The position numbers and the translations under genes were made by a program. The notes under the pieces are model-generated. The model was given only the letters and a program-made list of their open reading frames with translations, was not told the DNA's origin and ran no database searches. From the NCBI GenBank assembly GCA_021208565.1, contig JAJOJN010000135.1, positions 1-55,454 on the forward strand: DNA of 55,454 bases, in the 5' to 3' direction. Position 1 is the first letter of the stretch. Every line of letters starts with the position of its first letter. This DNA comes from Nitrincola sp. (GTDB taxonomy: Bacteria > Pseudomonadota > Gammaproteobacteria > Pseudomonadales > Balneatricaceae). Below are positions 1 through 9,971 of the stretch, in pieces.

Positions 1-103
1 CTAAACATTAACGAACGAGCAACATTATATAACATACTAATCTCAGAACGGGTTTTGAAAACGGTACCTATTATAGCCTGTTGCAGAGCACAAAAAAACA
101 CCC

Positions 104-325
104 TCAGCTTAATTTGTCTATTTGCAACAACTGTCCATCATCATTGTAGTAGATCGCAAAGGTACCCTGAAGGCCCGACATATTGATATATTTTCTCATG
201 ATCGTAGCCGGAAGGTGGACCATACGCCCATCACGAGCACGCGCTGCTATTTTTAGCGCGCGCCCTTGATAGTATTTCATGCATTCTGAACGGCTAATTG
301 CCAAGTCGAGGATTAGGTATCTCAT
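104..325 (-). CDS. DUF2835 family protein
   Basis: This 73-residue protein has the DUF2835 pattern. An N-terminal strand leads into an SxxE..KYYQG segment (about residues 13-22), a middle RDGRMVHLPA segment follows, and the C-terminal half reads GLQGTFAIYYNDDGQ. Its length matches the family, which is small, cytoplasmic and of unknown function. It lies downstream of the NAD-glutamate dehydrogenase on the same strand, about 50 bases away, so co-transcription is possible. The 103 bases to its left hold nothing I can name. Family assignment is by recognised sequence pattern; no role is inferred. Confidence 0.8.
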   Translation of the reverse strand: MRYLILDLAISRSECMKYYQGRALKIAARARDGRMVHLPATIMRKYINMSGLQGTFAIYYNDDGQLLQIDKLS

Positions 326-373
326 TTACTCACTGCCAGCACTTGACCAGCAGTGAGTCTAAAAGATCACGGC

Positions 374-3300
374 TTAGTCGGACGAATGAACACAGGTTCG
401 TGCGAGATCATACAACTCTCTAACCGCCACTGTATACATAGCATAGTCCTGATTTTTCGCGGACTTCAGGTCGTTTTAGCACCTTATCCCAACGCTCCAT
501 CAAGGACTGATTGAGTTCAACCCACTCTTCTAACAAGGCACTCGTCTCAACCTTTTTCGCTTTACCGAGTTTCAGCACCGATCCCATCAAGCACGCTGAT
601 GCCAATCAAGATCGTCACGGAAGGCATCACGTGCCAAGCCCTGCCAATGGTTTTCTACCGTTAAGTCATTTAACTGCATCGAGAACCAATGCAACTCTAG
701 GCGCTCCCCTAAACCGAAGAAAGCTTGAGCAGCCAACTGCATATCCACCTTCTCTTCACGAGCGGCTTCAATCACGGCTAAGGCCGAGAAGAGTATGTTA
801 GATCCAGCCACTACTTTTGCAAGGTCAGCAGGAACGCCAGCATCGGTATAGCGCTGATAAGCCGCTTCCCACTGTGCTTTAGGTTCGCCACATAGAAGCT
901 CTCCCAAATGTTCAGCCACTTGTTGAAGCGGCTTAGCAAAGACAGCGATTTCTTGCTGGCAATCCAGACCACCACGACGGTTTCTTAGGAACCAGCGTGT
1001 TGCGTGTCGTACCAAGTACTGGAGTCGTTCCATCATCTCTAACTGTATTGAGGCGTCAACTTGATAATCTAGCAACTCAATCTCTTTCCACAATTCACTG
1101 ATGCGGAAGGTGTCTCTGACCAGTACATAGGCCCTTGTTAGGGTACCGATATCACTTCCCGTGGAGACGGTGAGTCGATCCGCAAAATTGATACCCATCA
1201 AGTTAACAATTTCATTAGCCACTTGAGTAGAAACGATTTCACGAACTAATCGGTGTCCTTTTAACTCTTCAGGAAACTTCTCGCGCATCTGTTTCGGAAA
1301 GGCTGTAACTAACTCTTTCGCCACGTAGGGGTCGTCGGGAAGCTCGGTCGCCAGCAAGCGCTCTTTTAGATCTGCTTTGCTGTAAGAAACCAGAATCGAC
1401 AACTCTGGACGTGATAGTCCCTTACCTGCCAAACGCTGCTCTTCGAGAACTTCCTCTGACGGAATGTACTCGAGTTTTCGATTAAGTTTTCCTTGGGCCT
1501 CTAGCTTATTGATAAAGCGTTGATATTCTGACATAGAAACCAGAGAACGACGCTCAGCCAAGGTTAATGCCTGCACCTGACGGTAGTTGTTTTTCAGCAC
1601 CAGTGAAGAGACTTCATCGGTCATTTCTACGAGCAGCTTATTGCGCTGTTTAAGCGTTAAATCACCTGCTGCCACCAATCCATTGAGTAAGATTTTAATA
1701 TTAACTTCATGGTCAGAGCAGTCTACCCCACCGGCATTATCAATAAAGTCTGTGTTTAGACGACCACCATTACGGGCATATTCCATACGTCCCATTTGGG
1801 TCATTCCAAGATTTCCACCTTCGCCAATGACGCGGCATTGAAGATCACAGCCATTGACTCTAAGACCATCATTGGCCTTGTCGCCCACATCCGCATGTGT
1901 TTCTTGACTGGCCTTAATGTAAGTTCCGATACCACCATTCCATAGCAGATCAAATTGTGACTTTAATATCGCCGAGATAAGGTCGGTAGGATTCATCTGA
2001 GCGACATTCACGCCCAGCATTTTTTTCATTTCGGGGGTCAGCTTAATCGATTTCGCAGAGCGCTCAAAAACACCACCACCCTTAGAAATTAAAGAGGCAT
2101 CATAATCATTCCAGCCGGAACGTGGCAATTTAAAGAGTCGTTCACGCTCAGCAAAACTAGCCGCTGGATCTGGATCTGGATCGATAAAGATATGCAGATG
2201 GTTAAAGGCCGCGATCAATTTGATCTGATTAGAGAGCAACATCCCGTTTCCGAAGACATCACCCGACATATCGCCGATACCGACCACAGTAAAAGGCTCT
2301 GTTCGAGTGTTGTGCCCCAACTCTCGGGAAATGACGTTCCACCGAAACCCAAGCACCTTTAGCCGTGATCCCCATTTTCTTGTGATCGTAGCCTTGGCTA
2401 CCACCTGAGGCAAAGGCATCACCGAGCCAAAAGTTATACTCAGCCGCGATACCGTTCGCGATGTCGGAAAAGGTTGCCGTACCCTTATCGGCAGCAACAA
2501 CCAAGTAGGTATCATCTTCATCATGACGCACAACATGAGTTGGCGGAACGACTTCACCTTCTACAAGATTATCAGTGATGTCTAACAGTGCACTGATAAA
2601 CATCTTGTAGCAGGTCACACCCTCTTCCAACCACTCATCACGCGTCATGCCAGAATGCAGTTTCTTAGCGACAAAACCGCCTTTAGCGCCCACAGGCACG
2701 ATAACGGCGTTTTTAACCTGTTGTGCTTTAACCAGACCGAGTACTTCTGTTCTAAAGTCCTCATTGCGATCTGACCAACGCAAACCTCCACGAGCCACCT
2801 TACCGCCTCGAAGATGAACACCTTCCACTCTCGGAGAGAAAACAAAGATCTCAAACATAGGTCTGGGTTGCGGGATGTCTGGAATCTCAGAGGGTGACAG
2901 TTTAAAGGAGATGTAAGACTTGTGAGTACCGTCTTTTTTCTGGAAGAAATTGGTTCGTAAAGTCGCCTTCATCAGAATGAGGTATTCACGGATCACTTGG
3001 TCTTCATTCAGACTGGCGACATTTTCCAATGCTTCTAAGATGCGCTGTTCAACGACCTCCGCTTTAGCTGAATCAGCCTTGACCGGGTCAAAGCGAGCAT
3101 TAAAGAGGTTCACCAACTCTCTTGCAATGCCCACATGATTGTTCATGGCTGCAATAACCGCTTCGGTACTGATCGGGAAACGTATTTGCTTCATGTAAGC
3201 GGCGTAGGCACGCAACACCTTGACTTGACGCCAACCTAACCCTGCACCCAGTACTAGCTTGTTGAAGTCATCACTGGTACACGCACCCTTCCAAATATTA

Positions 3301-5210
3301 AGAAAAGCATCTTCAAAGGTCTGCTGCAACTCTTCAATAGAAGCATGCTGCTGCCCACTGTAGCGCAAATTAAAATCATGAATCCAAATGGTTTTTTCAC
3401 CCGATTTAATTTCGTAAGGGTGTTCATCCATGACTCTAAGGCCAAGATTTTCCAGTATAGGGAGCACATCGGATAGCGGTAATGAAGTCCCATAATGGAA
3501 GAGTTTAAAATTCAGCTCATCCTCTTCACGATCAAGCGCACGATAGAAGCTTAACGCAATCGGATTATCCGCATTCATTCCCTGCATGTGCTGTATATCT
3601 ATGACTGCCGTGCGAGGTGAAAAGTGAGCACGATAGCTCGCCGGGAAGCCACCACTGAAACGATTAAAGCTGTGGATACCCTTTTCTTCTCCTTGAGACT
3701 CGGTCAGCGCGACAAACAGATCTTCATCCCAACTACGAGCGGCTTCACGAATTTGATGTTCAATATCAGCTACATCAAACTTATCGGTTACCATCTGATC
3801 ATCATTGGCTTTACGCAGATTAAACTGTGTTCTTGCTAAGATCGACTCAGAGAAGTAGGTGGTAAACTCAGCTAGATCACAGTTCAAGGATGCTTTCAGA
3901 ATGTTTTCTGCTTTGACACGGAATTCAGTGCTGTAGACTTCACGTGGTACATAAACCAGTGCTGAAAAATAGTGACCTTGCTGATCTCGACGGACAAAAA
4001 CACGAATCTGTCTTCGCTCTCGTATCTCTAAAATCCCCATAGTCATGGCTGCAAGTTCGTCAACTTGCATCTGGAACAGCTCATCCCTTGGAAAGGTCTC
4101 TAATATTTGCAGGAGCTGTTTCCAATCGTGACCATGAGGAACAAAACCTGAATCGTCTAAAACACGCGTAATTTTATGACGAATAACGGGAATAGTTCGC
4201 GGCGAATGCATATAAACAGATGAAGTGTAGAGACCTAAAAATCTGACCTCACCGACAAGGTTACCCTTAGCATCGAAGCGCTTAAAGCCTATGTAATCAG
4301 GATAGGCAGGACGATGCACTCGAGACTTAGCCGCTGCTTTTGAAAAACTGATCAAATCAGGTAAAAGCGTATGCTGATCGGCGTTCAAGTTTTCAGCATC
4401 TAAAAACTTAGCTCGACAGGCTTCATTGCAATCACGCAAGAGCCCAAGACCCGAACCTTTTACCGGTTCCAAAGATTGTGTTTTTCCAGATTTCTTGAGA
4501 TCAAAGAGCTCGTAACCGAGAAAGGTAAAGTTTGTTTGCATCCACTCTAAGAAGGCGACAGCTTCGTTAACGTCTTTCTTCTCTAAGCTTGTACTGGTTT
4601 TTTTTAAGGTGCTCAATTTGATCTGAAACCGCATTCAGCATGGGTTGGAAATCTTCGACTGAGGCTTTTACTTCATCTAATACCGCTAATAGCGAAATTT
4701 TTTATCTGCTCTAATCGCTCTGAGTCTGTATGACGATCCACTTCAATCGCCACAACTGACTCAGCTGAACCCTTATCTTTTTTTGAAACCCGTTAAATTA
4801 CCTTTTGCATCGCGCTGAGTCGTGAGAACAACGTTATTGATGGCATGTATTGATAGATCTTGCTGGTTAAGCTCCATGCGCAACGAATCAACAATAAAAG
4901 GACGATCGGTAGAGACAACAGCGATCACCGTATGTGTGGATTGCCACCCATGTCGCTCATAATCAGGATTAAACACTTTGATTCTGGGTGTGTCGGTGGG
5001 CGCATCCTGAATAAATTCCCACATATCCAGAGTGGCACCTAAAAGATCATCTTGACGCCACTTTTGCAGATCCATTTCGGGGGTGTTGCGATAGTAACTG
5101 TCTACAAACTGCTTCAGTAGTTCAGATTTGCTATCCGCTAAACGTTTATTGATATCTTCTTTAAGACGCTCTAGGAGCGTTTCCTTAGATTCCGCAAGGT
5201 TAAGGGGCAT
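374..5210 (-). CDS. gdhB: NAD-specific glutamate dehydrogenase, 180-kDa class (broken by about six frame changes)
   Basis: This is the large NAD-dependent glutamate dehydrogenase (glutamate to 2-oxoglutarate plus ammonia), about 1,610 residues after correction. Visible landmarks include GGLRWSDR and VPVGAKGGFV in the catalytic part, VVGIGDMSGDVFGNGM, and the C-terminal FRDDLDW. The frame breaks near 4778-4784 (T7), 4698-4703 (T6), 4598-4605 (T8), 2326-2328 (GGG), 589-590 and 474-477 (T4). Removing one base at five of these and adding one at 589 gives a continuous protein ending in ..VRELYDLARTCVHSSD with stop at 374-376. The start at 5210 follows a GAGAGAGAT stretch. All breaks sit in base runs, so I favour sequencing error over a pseudogene. 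It is transcribed away from batD. Confidence 0.88.
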
Positions 5211-5319
5211 ATCTCTCTCTCTTTTTTTGATTTTTGCTATACCTTTGCACAAAGGGTAATTGCGCATTGAATAGCCTTTCCTGATAATGAGTTAACAATT
5301 AACTACTACTTAAGACTAT

Positions 5320-6710
5320 ATGATCAAGTTAGTTACGCAAGGAATATTGCTAAGTTTTCTGCTTTTTTTTTGTAGCGCTTTCCTAAGTGCCGAGGTACGC
5401 ATTAATCCACCGGTGCAACTGGCGCTTGAAACTGATAGAAACCAGCTCTATCAGCATGCCCAACTTTTAGTCAGCTTACACATTTTTTCACGAAGAACCT
5501 TTACCTCGAAACAGCTGATATTATTCCGCCCCAACTTGAAGAGGGACGGGTCAGAACACTTGGCGAACCTTATACCCGTATCGAAACAGGTCCGGATCGA
5601 AATAGCTATCACACCACCATTCATTTTGCAGTTTTCCCAGGTGAAAGTGGCGAGTTAAATGCCATGGGACCTAGCCTCAGGTTTCCTTCGCCATTTGATC
5701 AATCCAGCCAGATATTAACCACGGAATTTCCGCTCATTAACGTACTACCTGCGCTTGATTTACCCAACTGGCTTCCTAGTGAAAGCTTATTGCTGAGTGA
5801 TACGGCTTACTCAATTGAGACTTTGCAGAATAATCATCTTCGGCACGTGTCTATCACAGCAGCGGGCGCCCTACCTCATCAACTACCCACATTTATTCTT
5901 GATGCCGCCAATCGACAGGATTACCAACTCATAGAACGAAACCTCCAAGAGTTTAGCTCTCGTCAAGGTGTATCGAGTCAACTCACTGAGATTTGGCTAG
6001 TCTCCGCAGTTACTCATGGCTCAGTATCACATCCTATTAGCGCCGTCACTTGGTGGGACACTCAAAGCCAAACGGTGAGACAAACTGTTTCCCCAGTGCC
6101 ATCATTAGAACAAACCGTCCATGAGCATATTGAGCAGGTTAGTGTCGAAGAGGTCACGACTGTTCAACCAACTCAATCACAAACGACCAGTGAAGACACA
6201 CCTTTCTGGCTACAAATTTTGATTGGTGGAATACTCTTTATTGTGGTTCTTGTTGCGGCTTTATTCGGCTTTCGCCAAAAAACACAGGCTCAGGTGCTAA
6301 AAAAACAAGGTCAAACTCTGACCAAGAAACCTATGAGTCGTCCACTCAAACAAAAGCCAGCTATAAACAACTCAAGGGAAGAGATTCAAACTACGACGCC
6401 TAAAAAGACAAGTCGCCAAGTGGACACCTTTGCTGATGCTGAAGCCAACGCATTTAGAGTATTAATGGTGGCATGCCAAGATAATGCCTGCCAGAAAGCA
6501 CGGGGCGCGCTTGTGATTTGGGCAGCTAGCTTCTGGCCAGACAAAAACATTACCCGACCTGATTCCATTTATCAGGCAAATGTGAGTAAAACACTCAACT
6601 ACCTGCTGTTGGATCTTGAAGAACACATCAAGCAATCACAAGAACATCTGTGGCGAGGTGATTTACTGCTCGAAGCCGTCAAAACACTTCGCCATCGTCG
6701 TTTACGGTAG
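5320..6710 (+). CDS. batD: BatD-family (aerotolerance-type) membrane protein, one frame change
   Basis: The protein has an N-terminal signal sequence (about residues 1-24) and an extracytoplasmic part whose restored text reads LVSLHIFFTKNLYLE followed by LEEGRVRTLGEPYTRIE, which is the BatD pattern. One membrane segment lies near FWLQILIGGILFIVVLVAAL, followed by a cytoplasmic tail with a helical C-terminal domain. The frame breaks at the T6 run 5483-5488; one extra T restores about 463 residues, with continuity through 5650-5664. BatD normally sits after moxR, a DUF58 gene, batA and batB, and none of these is nearby, so this is an orphan copy and on the short side for the family. It is divergent from gdhB. 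Function of the family is only loosely established. Confidence 0.72.
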
Positions 6711-6721
6711 TCTTGAAAAAC

Positions 6722-7588
6722 TTAAACGAGACTAGCGAGCGCAGTCTCTAGCCGCGGATACTTAAAGTGGAAGCCAGAGTCAATCAAGCGATTAGGCATA
6801 ACACACTGTCCTTCAAGCAGAAGCTCACTGGCCTCACCCAACATCAGCTTCATGGTTACAGCGGGAAGGGTAAAAAATGCAGGTCTATTAAGCGCTCGTG
6901 CCAATGTTTTGGAAAAAAGCTTATTTCTGACGGGTTCTGGTGCCGTTAAGTTAAAAGGGCCATTGAGTGATGGCTGATCAATCAACCAACAGATCGCACT
7001 GACCTCATCTTCAATATGGATCCATGACATCCACTGTTTACCTGAAGCTATCGGACCACCCAAGCCTAACTTAAAAGGCAACAGCATTTTCTTTAACGCC
7101 CCTTGGTTAGCACCGAGCACCACACCTGTTCGGATCAAACAGACTCTGATCCCCAAAGCTTCAGCTTTCATCGCTTCGGCCTCCCAGTCTGCACAAAGCT
7201 GATGGGTAAACCCTTTTACTGGCGTAGCCTGCTCTGATAACGCACCTTCTGCCTGGCTACCATAATAGCCAATTGCTGAACCACTGATAAAAGTAGACGG
7301 TTTTTGATCCTGAGATGCGATCCAATCCACTAGTTTTTTGGTCGTCAGAATACGACTGTCCCTTAACAACTGTTTTCGTTCAGGCGTCCATCGCTTATCG
7401 ACAATACCGGCACCTGCTAAATTAACGACTACGTCTATCGGCTCTTTAATCTCCTCAAGTTTAGAGACCCAGCCTAGTTCGGATTGTGGCTTTCTTGACC
7501 AAATCACCACTTGATCTCCGCGCTGCTGAAGGGCTTTTGCTAGCGCCTGTCCAATAAATCCACTCCCACCAGAGATCAAGATACGCAT
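6722..7588 (-). CDS. yfcH: TIGR01777 family SDR-type epimerase (YfcH-like)
   Basis: An extended short-chain dehydrogenase of 288 residues. It begins with the nucleotide-binding motif GGSGFIGQALAKAL (residues 7-20), has VVNLAGAGIVDKRWT near residue 53, SAIGYYG at about 104, and a C-terminal DUF1731-like end (EASELLLEGQCVMPNRL). The usual length for this family is 290-300. The substrate is not known for the family. A GGAGAG ribosome-binding site sits 8 bases before the start. It is convergent with batD, with 11 bases between the two stops. Confidence 0.88.
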   Translation of the reverse strand: MRILISGGSGFIGQALAKALQQRGDQVVIWSRKPQSELGWVSKLEEIKEPIDVVVNLAGAGIVDKRWTPERKQLLRDSRILTTKKLVDWIASQDQKPSTFISGSAIGYYGSQAEGALSEQATPVKGFTHQLCADWEAEAMKAEALGIRVCLIRTGVVLGANQGALKKMLLPFKLGLGGPIASGKQWMSWIHIEDEVSAICWLIDQPSLNGPFNLTAPEPVRNKLFSKTLARALNRPAFFTLPAVTMKLMLGEASELLLEGQCVMPNRLIDSGFHFKYPRLETALASLV

Positions 7589-7700
7589 TTCATTCTCTCC
7601 TACACATTTTTTATATACACTAGTACGAATTTGCTAAATTACCAGATTGCCCGTTGATCAATATGTTACGACATTTCTGAACCGATCAGGTATTTCATCC

Positions 7701-8819
7701 ATGTCACTAGACAGTTCGATTGCTGAAGAAAACCGAGAACTCCGGCAACGCGTGAGCATTTTGCATCACAAAGCGGAGCAAAATGAGCAGTTGCTGAAAG
7801 CCTTTTTTGAAGCTGAATTAGAACTGCTCTCCTGCACAACGCTCGCTGAACTGTTAAATTATCTTCTTCATCTTTTCAGACATAAGTTTTTACTCTGCAG
7901 TATTTCGCTGATGTTGTTTGATCCCGAAGACACGGTGCAAGAGCTCCTTGATGGATCTGAACGATTTAATCATTTTGAAGGACTGACCCTACTCAGAACA
8001 CCCCATAAACTTCATCAGCTTTTTCCTGAGGTTACACCCTACTGTGGAGAAGTAAATCCAAGCCTTTTAGAAGTTTGCTTTCCGTCACAGCCATCGATTG
8101 AATCCTGTGCTTTGTTACCTTTAGTTAGAGAAGGATGCTTAATAGGCAGCCTGTGTTTAGGCAGTTCTGATCCGCAACGATATAACCGCCTGCTACGTTA
8201 TGATTACGTATCACACTTGGCTTCAGTGGTGGCTGTATGTATCGAGAATGCCATCAGCCGTGAAACACTGCAACGACTGAGTAGTATTGACTCCTTAACT
8301 CGATCCCTTAATCGTCGCGCATTCAGTCAACAACTCTTAAGAGAAATAAAGCGCTGTAGCCGCACGGCAGAGCCAATGGCTTGTGTGTTACTCGATATTG
8401 ATCACTTTAAACCCGTCAACGACACCCATGGTCACTTGAGTGGCGACAAAATTCTGAGAGATATGGCTCAGCTATTAAAAGAAAATCTTCGTGAGACTGA
8501 CTCTATCGCTCGATATGGTGGTGAGGAGTTTGCCGTTCTATTACCTGGCTGTCCTCAAGCAGAAGCGATTAAGGTCACTGAGAATTTAAGAAAGGTTATT
8601 GAAGACACGCCATTTACTGGTCATTTAGGTACAGCCATTCAGATTACAGCGTCTATAGGTGTAACGATTTGTGAAAAACACCATACAGAGTTGGGTGATG
8701 TTTCCATGCTTACCGAAAGCCTGATCCAAACCGCAGATCAAGCTCTCTATGTCGGTAAGCGTAACGGCCGTAACCAAGTCCGTTTTCAAGCATTAGCCTT
8801 GATTTATCCATCATCCTAG
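7701..8819 (+). CDS. Diguanylate cyclase with N-terminal DUF484/GAF-like sensor
   Basis: The N-terminal half (residues 1-190) opens with a coiled stretch (ENRELRQRVSILHHKAEQNE) and a GAF-like fold of the DUF484 type. The C-terminal half is a GGDEF domain with the signature GGEEF, preceded at the right spacing by the product-inhibition motif RETD. An intact signature and I-site suggest an active cyclic-di-GMP synthase subject to feedback inhibition. No membrane segment is present, so it should be cytoplasmic. I chose the ATG at 7701 because DUF484 similarity begins there; an in-frame start at 7647 adds 18 unlikely residues. It ends flush against the convergent hemerythrin gene. Confidence 0.88.
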   Translation: MSLDSSIAEENRELRQRVSILHHKAEQNEQLLKAFFEAELELLSCTTLAELLNYLLHLFRHKFLLCSISLMLFDPEDTVQELLDGSERFNHFEGLTLLRTPHKLHQLFPEVTPYCGEVNPSLLEVCFPSQPSIESCALLPLVREGCLIGSLCLGSSDPQRYNRLLRYDYVSHLASVVAVCIENAISRETLQRLSSIDSLTRSLNRRAFSQQLLREIKRCSRTAEPMACVLLDIDHFKPVNDTHGHLSGDKILRDMAQLLKENLRETDSIARYGGEEFAVLLPGCPQAEAIKVTENLRKVIEDTPFTGHLGTAIQITASIGVTICEKHHTELGDVSMLTESLIQTADQALYVGKRNGRNQVRFQALALIYPSS

Positions 8820-9369
8820 TTAAGCCGCATTTAACTCCTGAATCATCGCTTTATACAGTTCACGATAATTTTCACCCTGCTTTTCACCAAACAATGGATC
8901 TTCAGGTTGAGGAAGCGCTTGTGCTAAAGCAACCCAATCTTTCTGTTCAGAGAGTGCTTGAATAGCTGGAAAAATCGTTTGTTCTTCAAAATTGATATGC
9001 GCTCGCTCACGCTGAACAAATGACTCTAACCGTGCAATAAACTCCGACATAGGGATAACCGCATCATGCATAACAGCATTGACCGTTTCTAAGACTTCAT
9101 TTGAAAGATTTTTTAGATCAGCATGCTGAGCTTCACAGCTTTGTAAATGCAAATCTAAGCTGGCATCGCGTTTGGCAAAGTAATGATAGAGATGATCTTC
9201 ACGCGGGTGATGAAACTGGTCGGCATAGTTACCGATGTATTCAACCAGCTCGGAAAGAAGTTGAAAATTGGGAGAATCTCCTGCCTTAAGTTCTGGATTT
9301 TATTTCCATCACTTCTAATAGGCGACTGAGATTAATGTGATCTTGATGTAACTGCTCTAATATGTTCAT
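8820..9369 (-). CDS. Hemerythrin-domain protein (one frame change)
   Basis: After correction the protein begins MNILEQLHQDHINLSRLLEVM and continues with YADQFHHPREDHLYHYFAKR and a late RAHINFEEQTIFPAI segment. The spaced H..HxxxE..HxxxE residues are those of the hemerythrin four-helix di-iron fold. The frame breaks at the T4 run 9298-9301 (extra base), and its removal joins the halves into about 183 residues. The start at 9369 is set by an AGGAGAG site. Relatives bind oxygen or sense oxygen, NO or iron. The gene abuts a diguanylate cyclase on the opposite strand, but no functional link is shown. Confidence 0.82.
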
Positions 9370-9479
9370 GTCACGCTCTCCTCTATTGGCATGACTTTGA
9401 CTATATAACGCAGTTGCAACAATCGCTGTTGACCAATATCAATAAAATGACATTCATCAACAGCGTTTAGACAAATTGA

Positions 9480-9866
9480 TTAACGGAACAACTCGTCATC
9501 AAAAGGATCCAGAGGGTTCTCGAGCAGAGTGTCTTCACGGAAATATAGAACACGTCCCTCAAGTTTCAATCCCTTAGAACTAAACCAGCGCTCATTTTCT
9601 TCAAGCGACTCCTCTGCGCGGCTTACAGAGTACCAAGCACGAATAATTCTGTAGAAATAGTGAGCGAACAAAGCGGCCGAAGCACCTAGAAAAAAGTCAG
9701 ATCCCATCGCGAAAATGATGATGATCAGGGCAACAATCCAAACACGGCTACGTTTTGCTTCCTTGACGGCTTCTTTAGCCGTACTTAATTGCTCTTGACA
9801 CTTCAACGCACGGCGAAAGTTTTGTTGAAGATCGAACTTTTGGTCGGTCGGTAGAAATTTTTGCAT
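9480..9866 (-). CDS. Conserved-looking small membrane protein of unknown function
   Basis: I do not recognise this 128-residue protein. It has a basic, helical N-terminus with a possible coiled coil (residues 15-40), a strongly hydrophobic block at about residues 42-72 long enough for one or two membrane segments (VWIVALIIIIFAM and FFLGASAALFAHYFY), and a charged C-terminal region ending in DPFDDELFR. That layout suggests an inner-membrane protein with both tails in the cytoplasm. It lies alone between the hemerythrin gene and pepN on the same strand, with about 105 bases on either side. Confidence 0.6.
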   Translation of the reverse strand: MQKFLPTDQKFDLQQNFRRALKCQEQLSTAKEAVKEAKRSRVWIVALIIIIFAMGSDFFLGASAALFAHYFYRIIRAWYSVSRAEESLEENERWFSSKGLKLEGRVLYFREDTLLENPLDPFDDELFR

Positions 9867-9971
9867 TCTCTTTTCCTGACTATATTATTTTCTAAGTTTT
9901 GATTGAGTATATCTGAGGCTGTGCTTAGGATCGAGTCCGATCACTACAACCTTTGACTAAAGACATCATTT

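Noticed and set aside
1587-1841. Plus-strand open frames inside gdhB, pepN, the decarboxylase and pyk
   Set aside because: They are opposite-strand shadows of strongly conserved genes, without family resemblance or ribosome-binding sites.
374-5210. Pseudogene call for gdhB and the other split genes
   Set aside because: The breaks are single-base and mainly in base runs, they also hit nadK, and the protein sequence on both sides is well conserved; sequencing error is the simpler reading.
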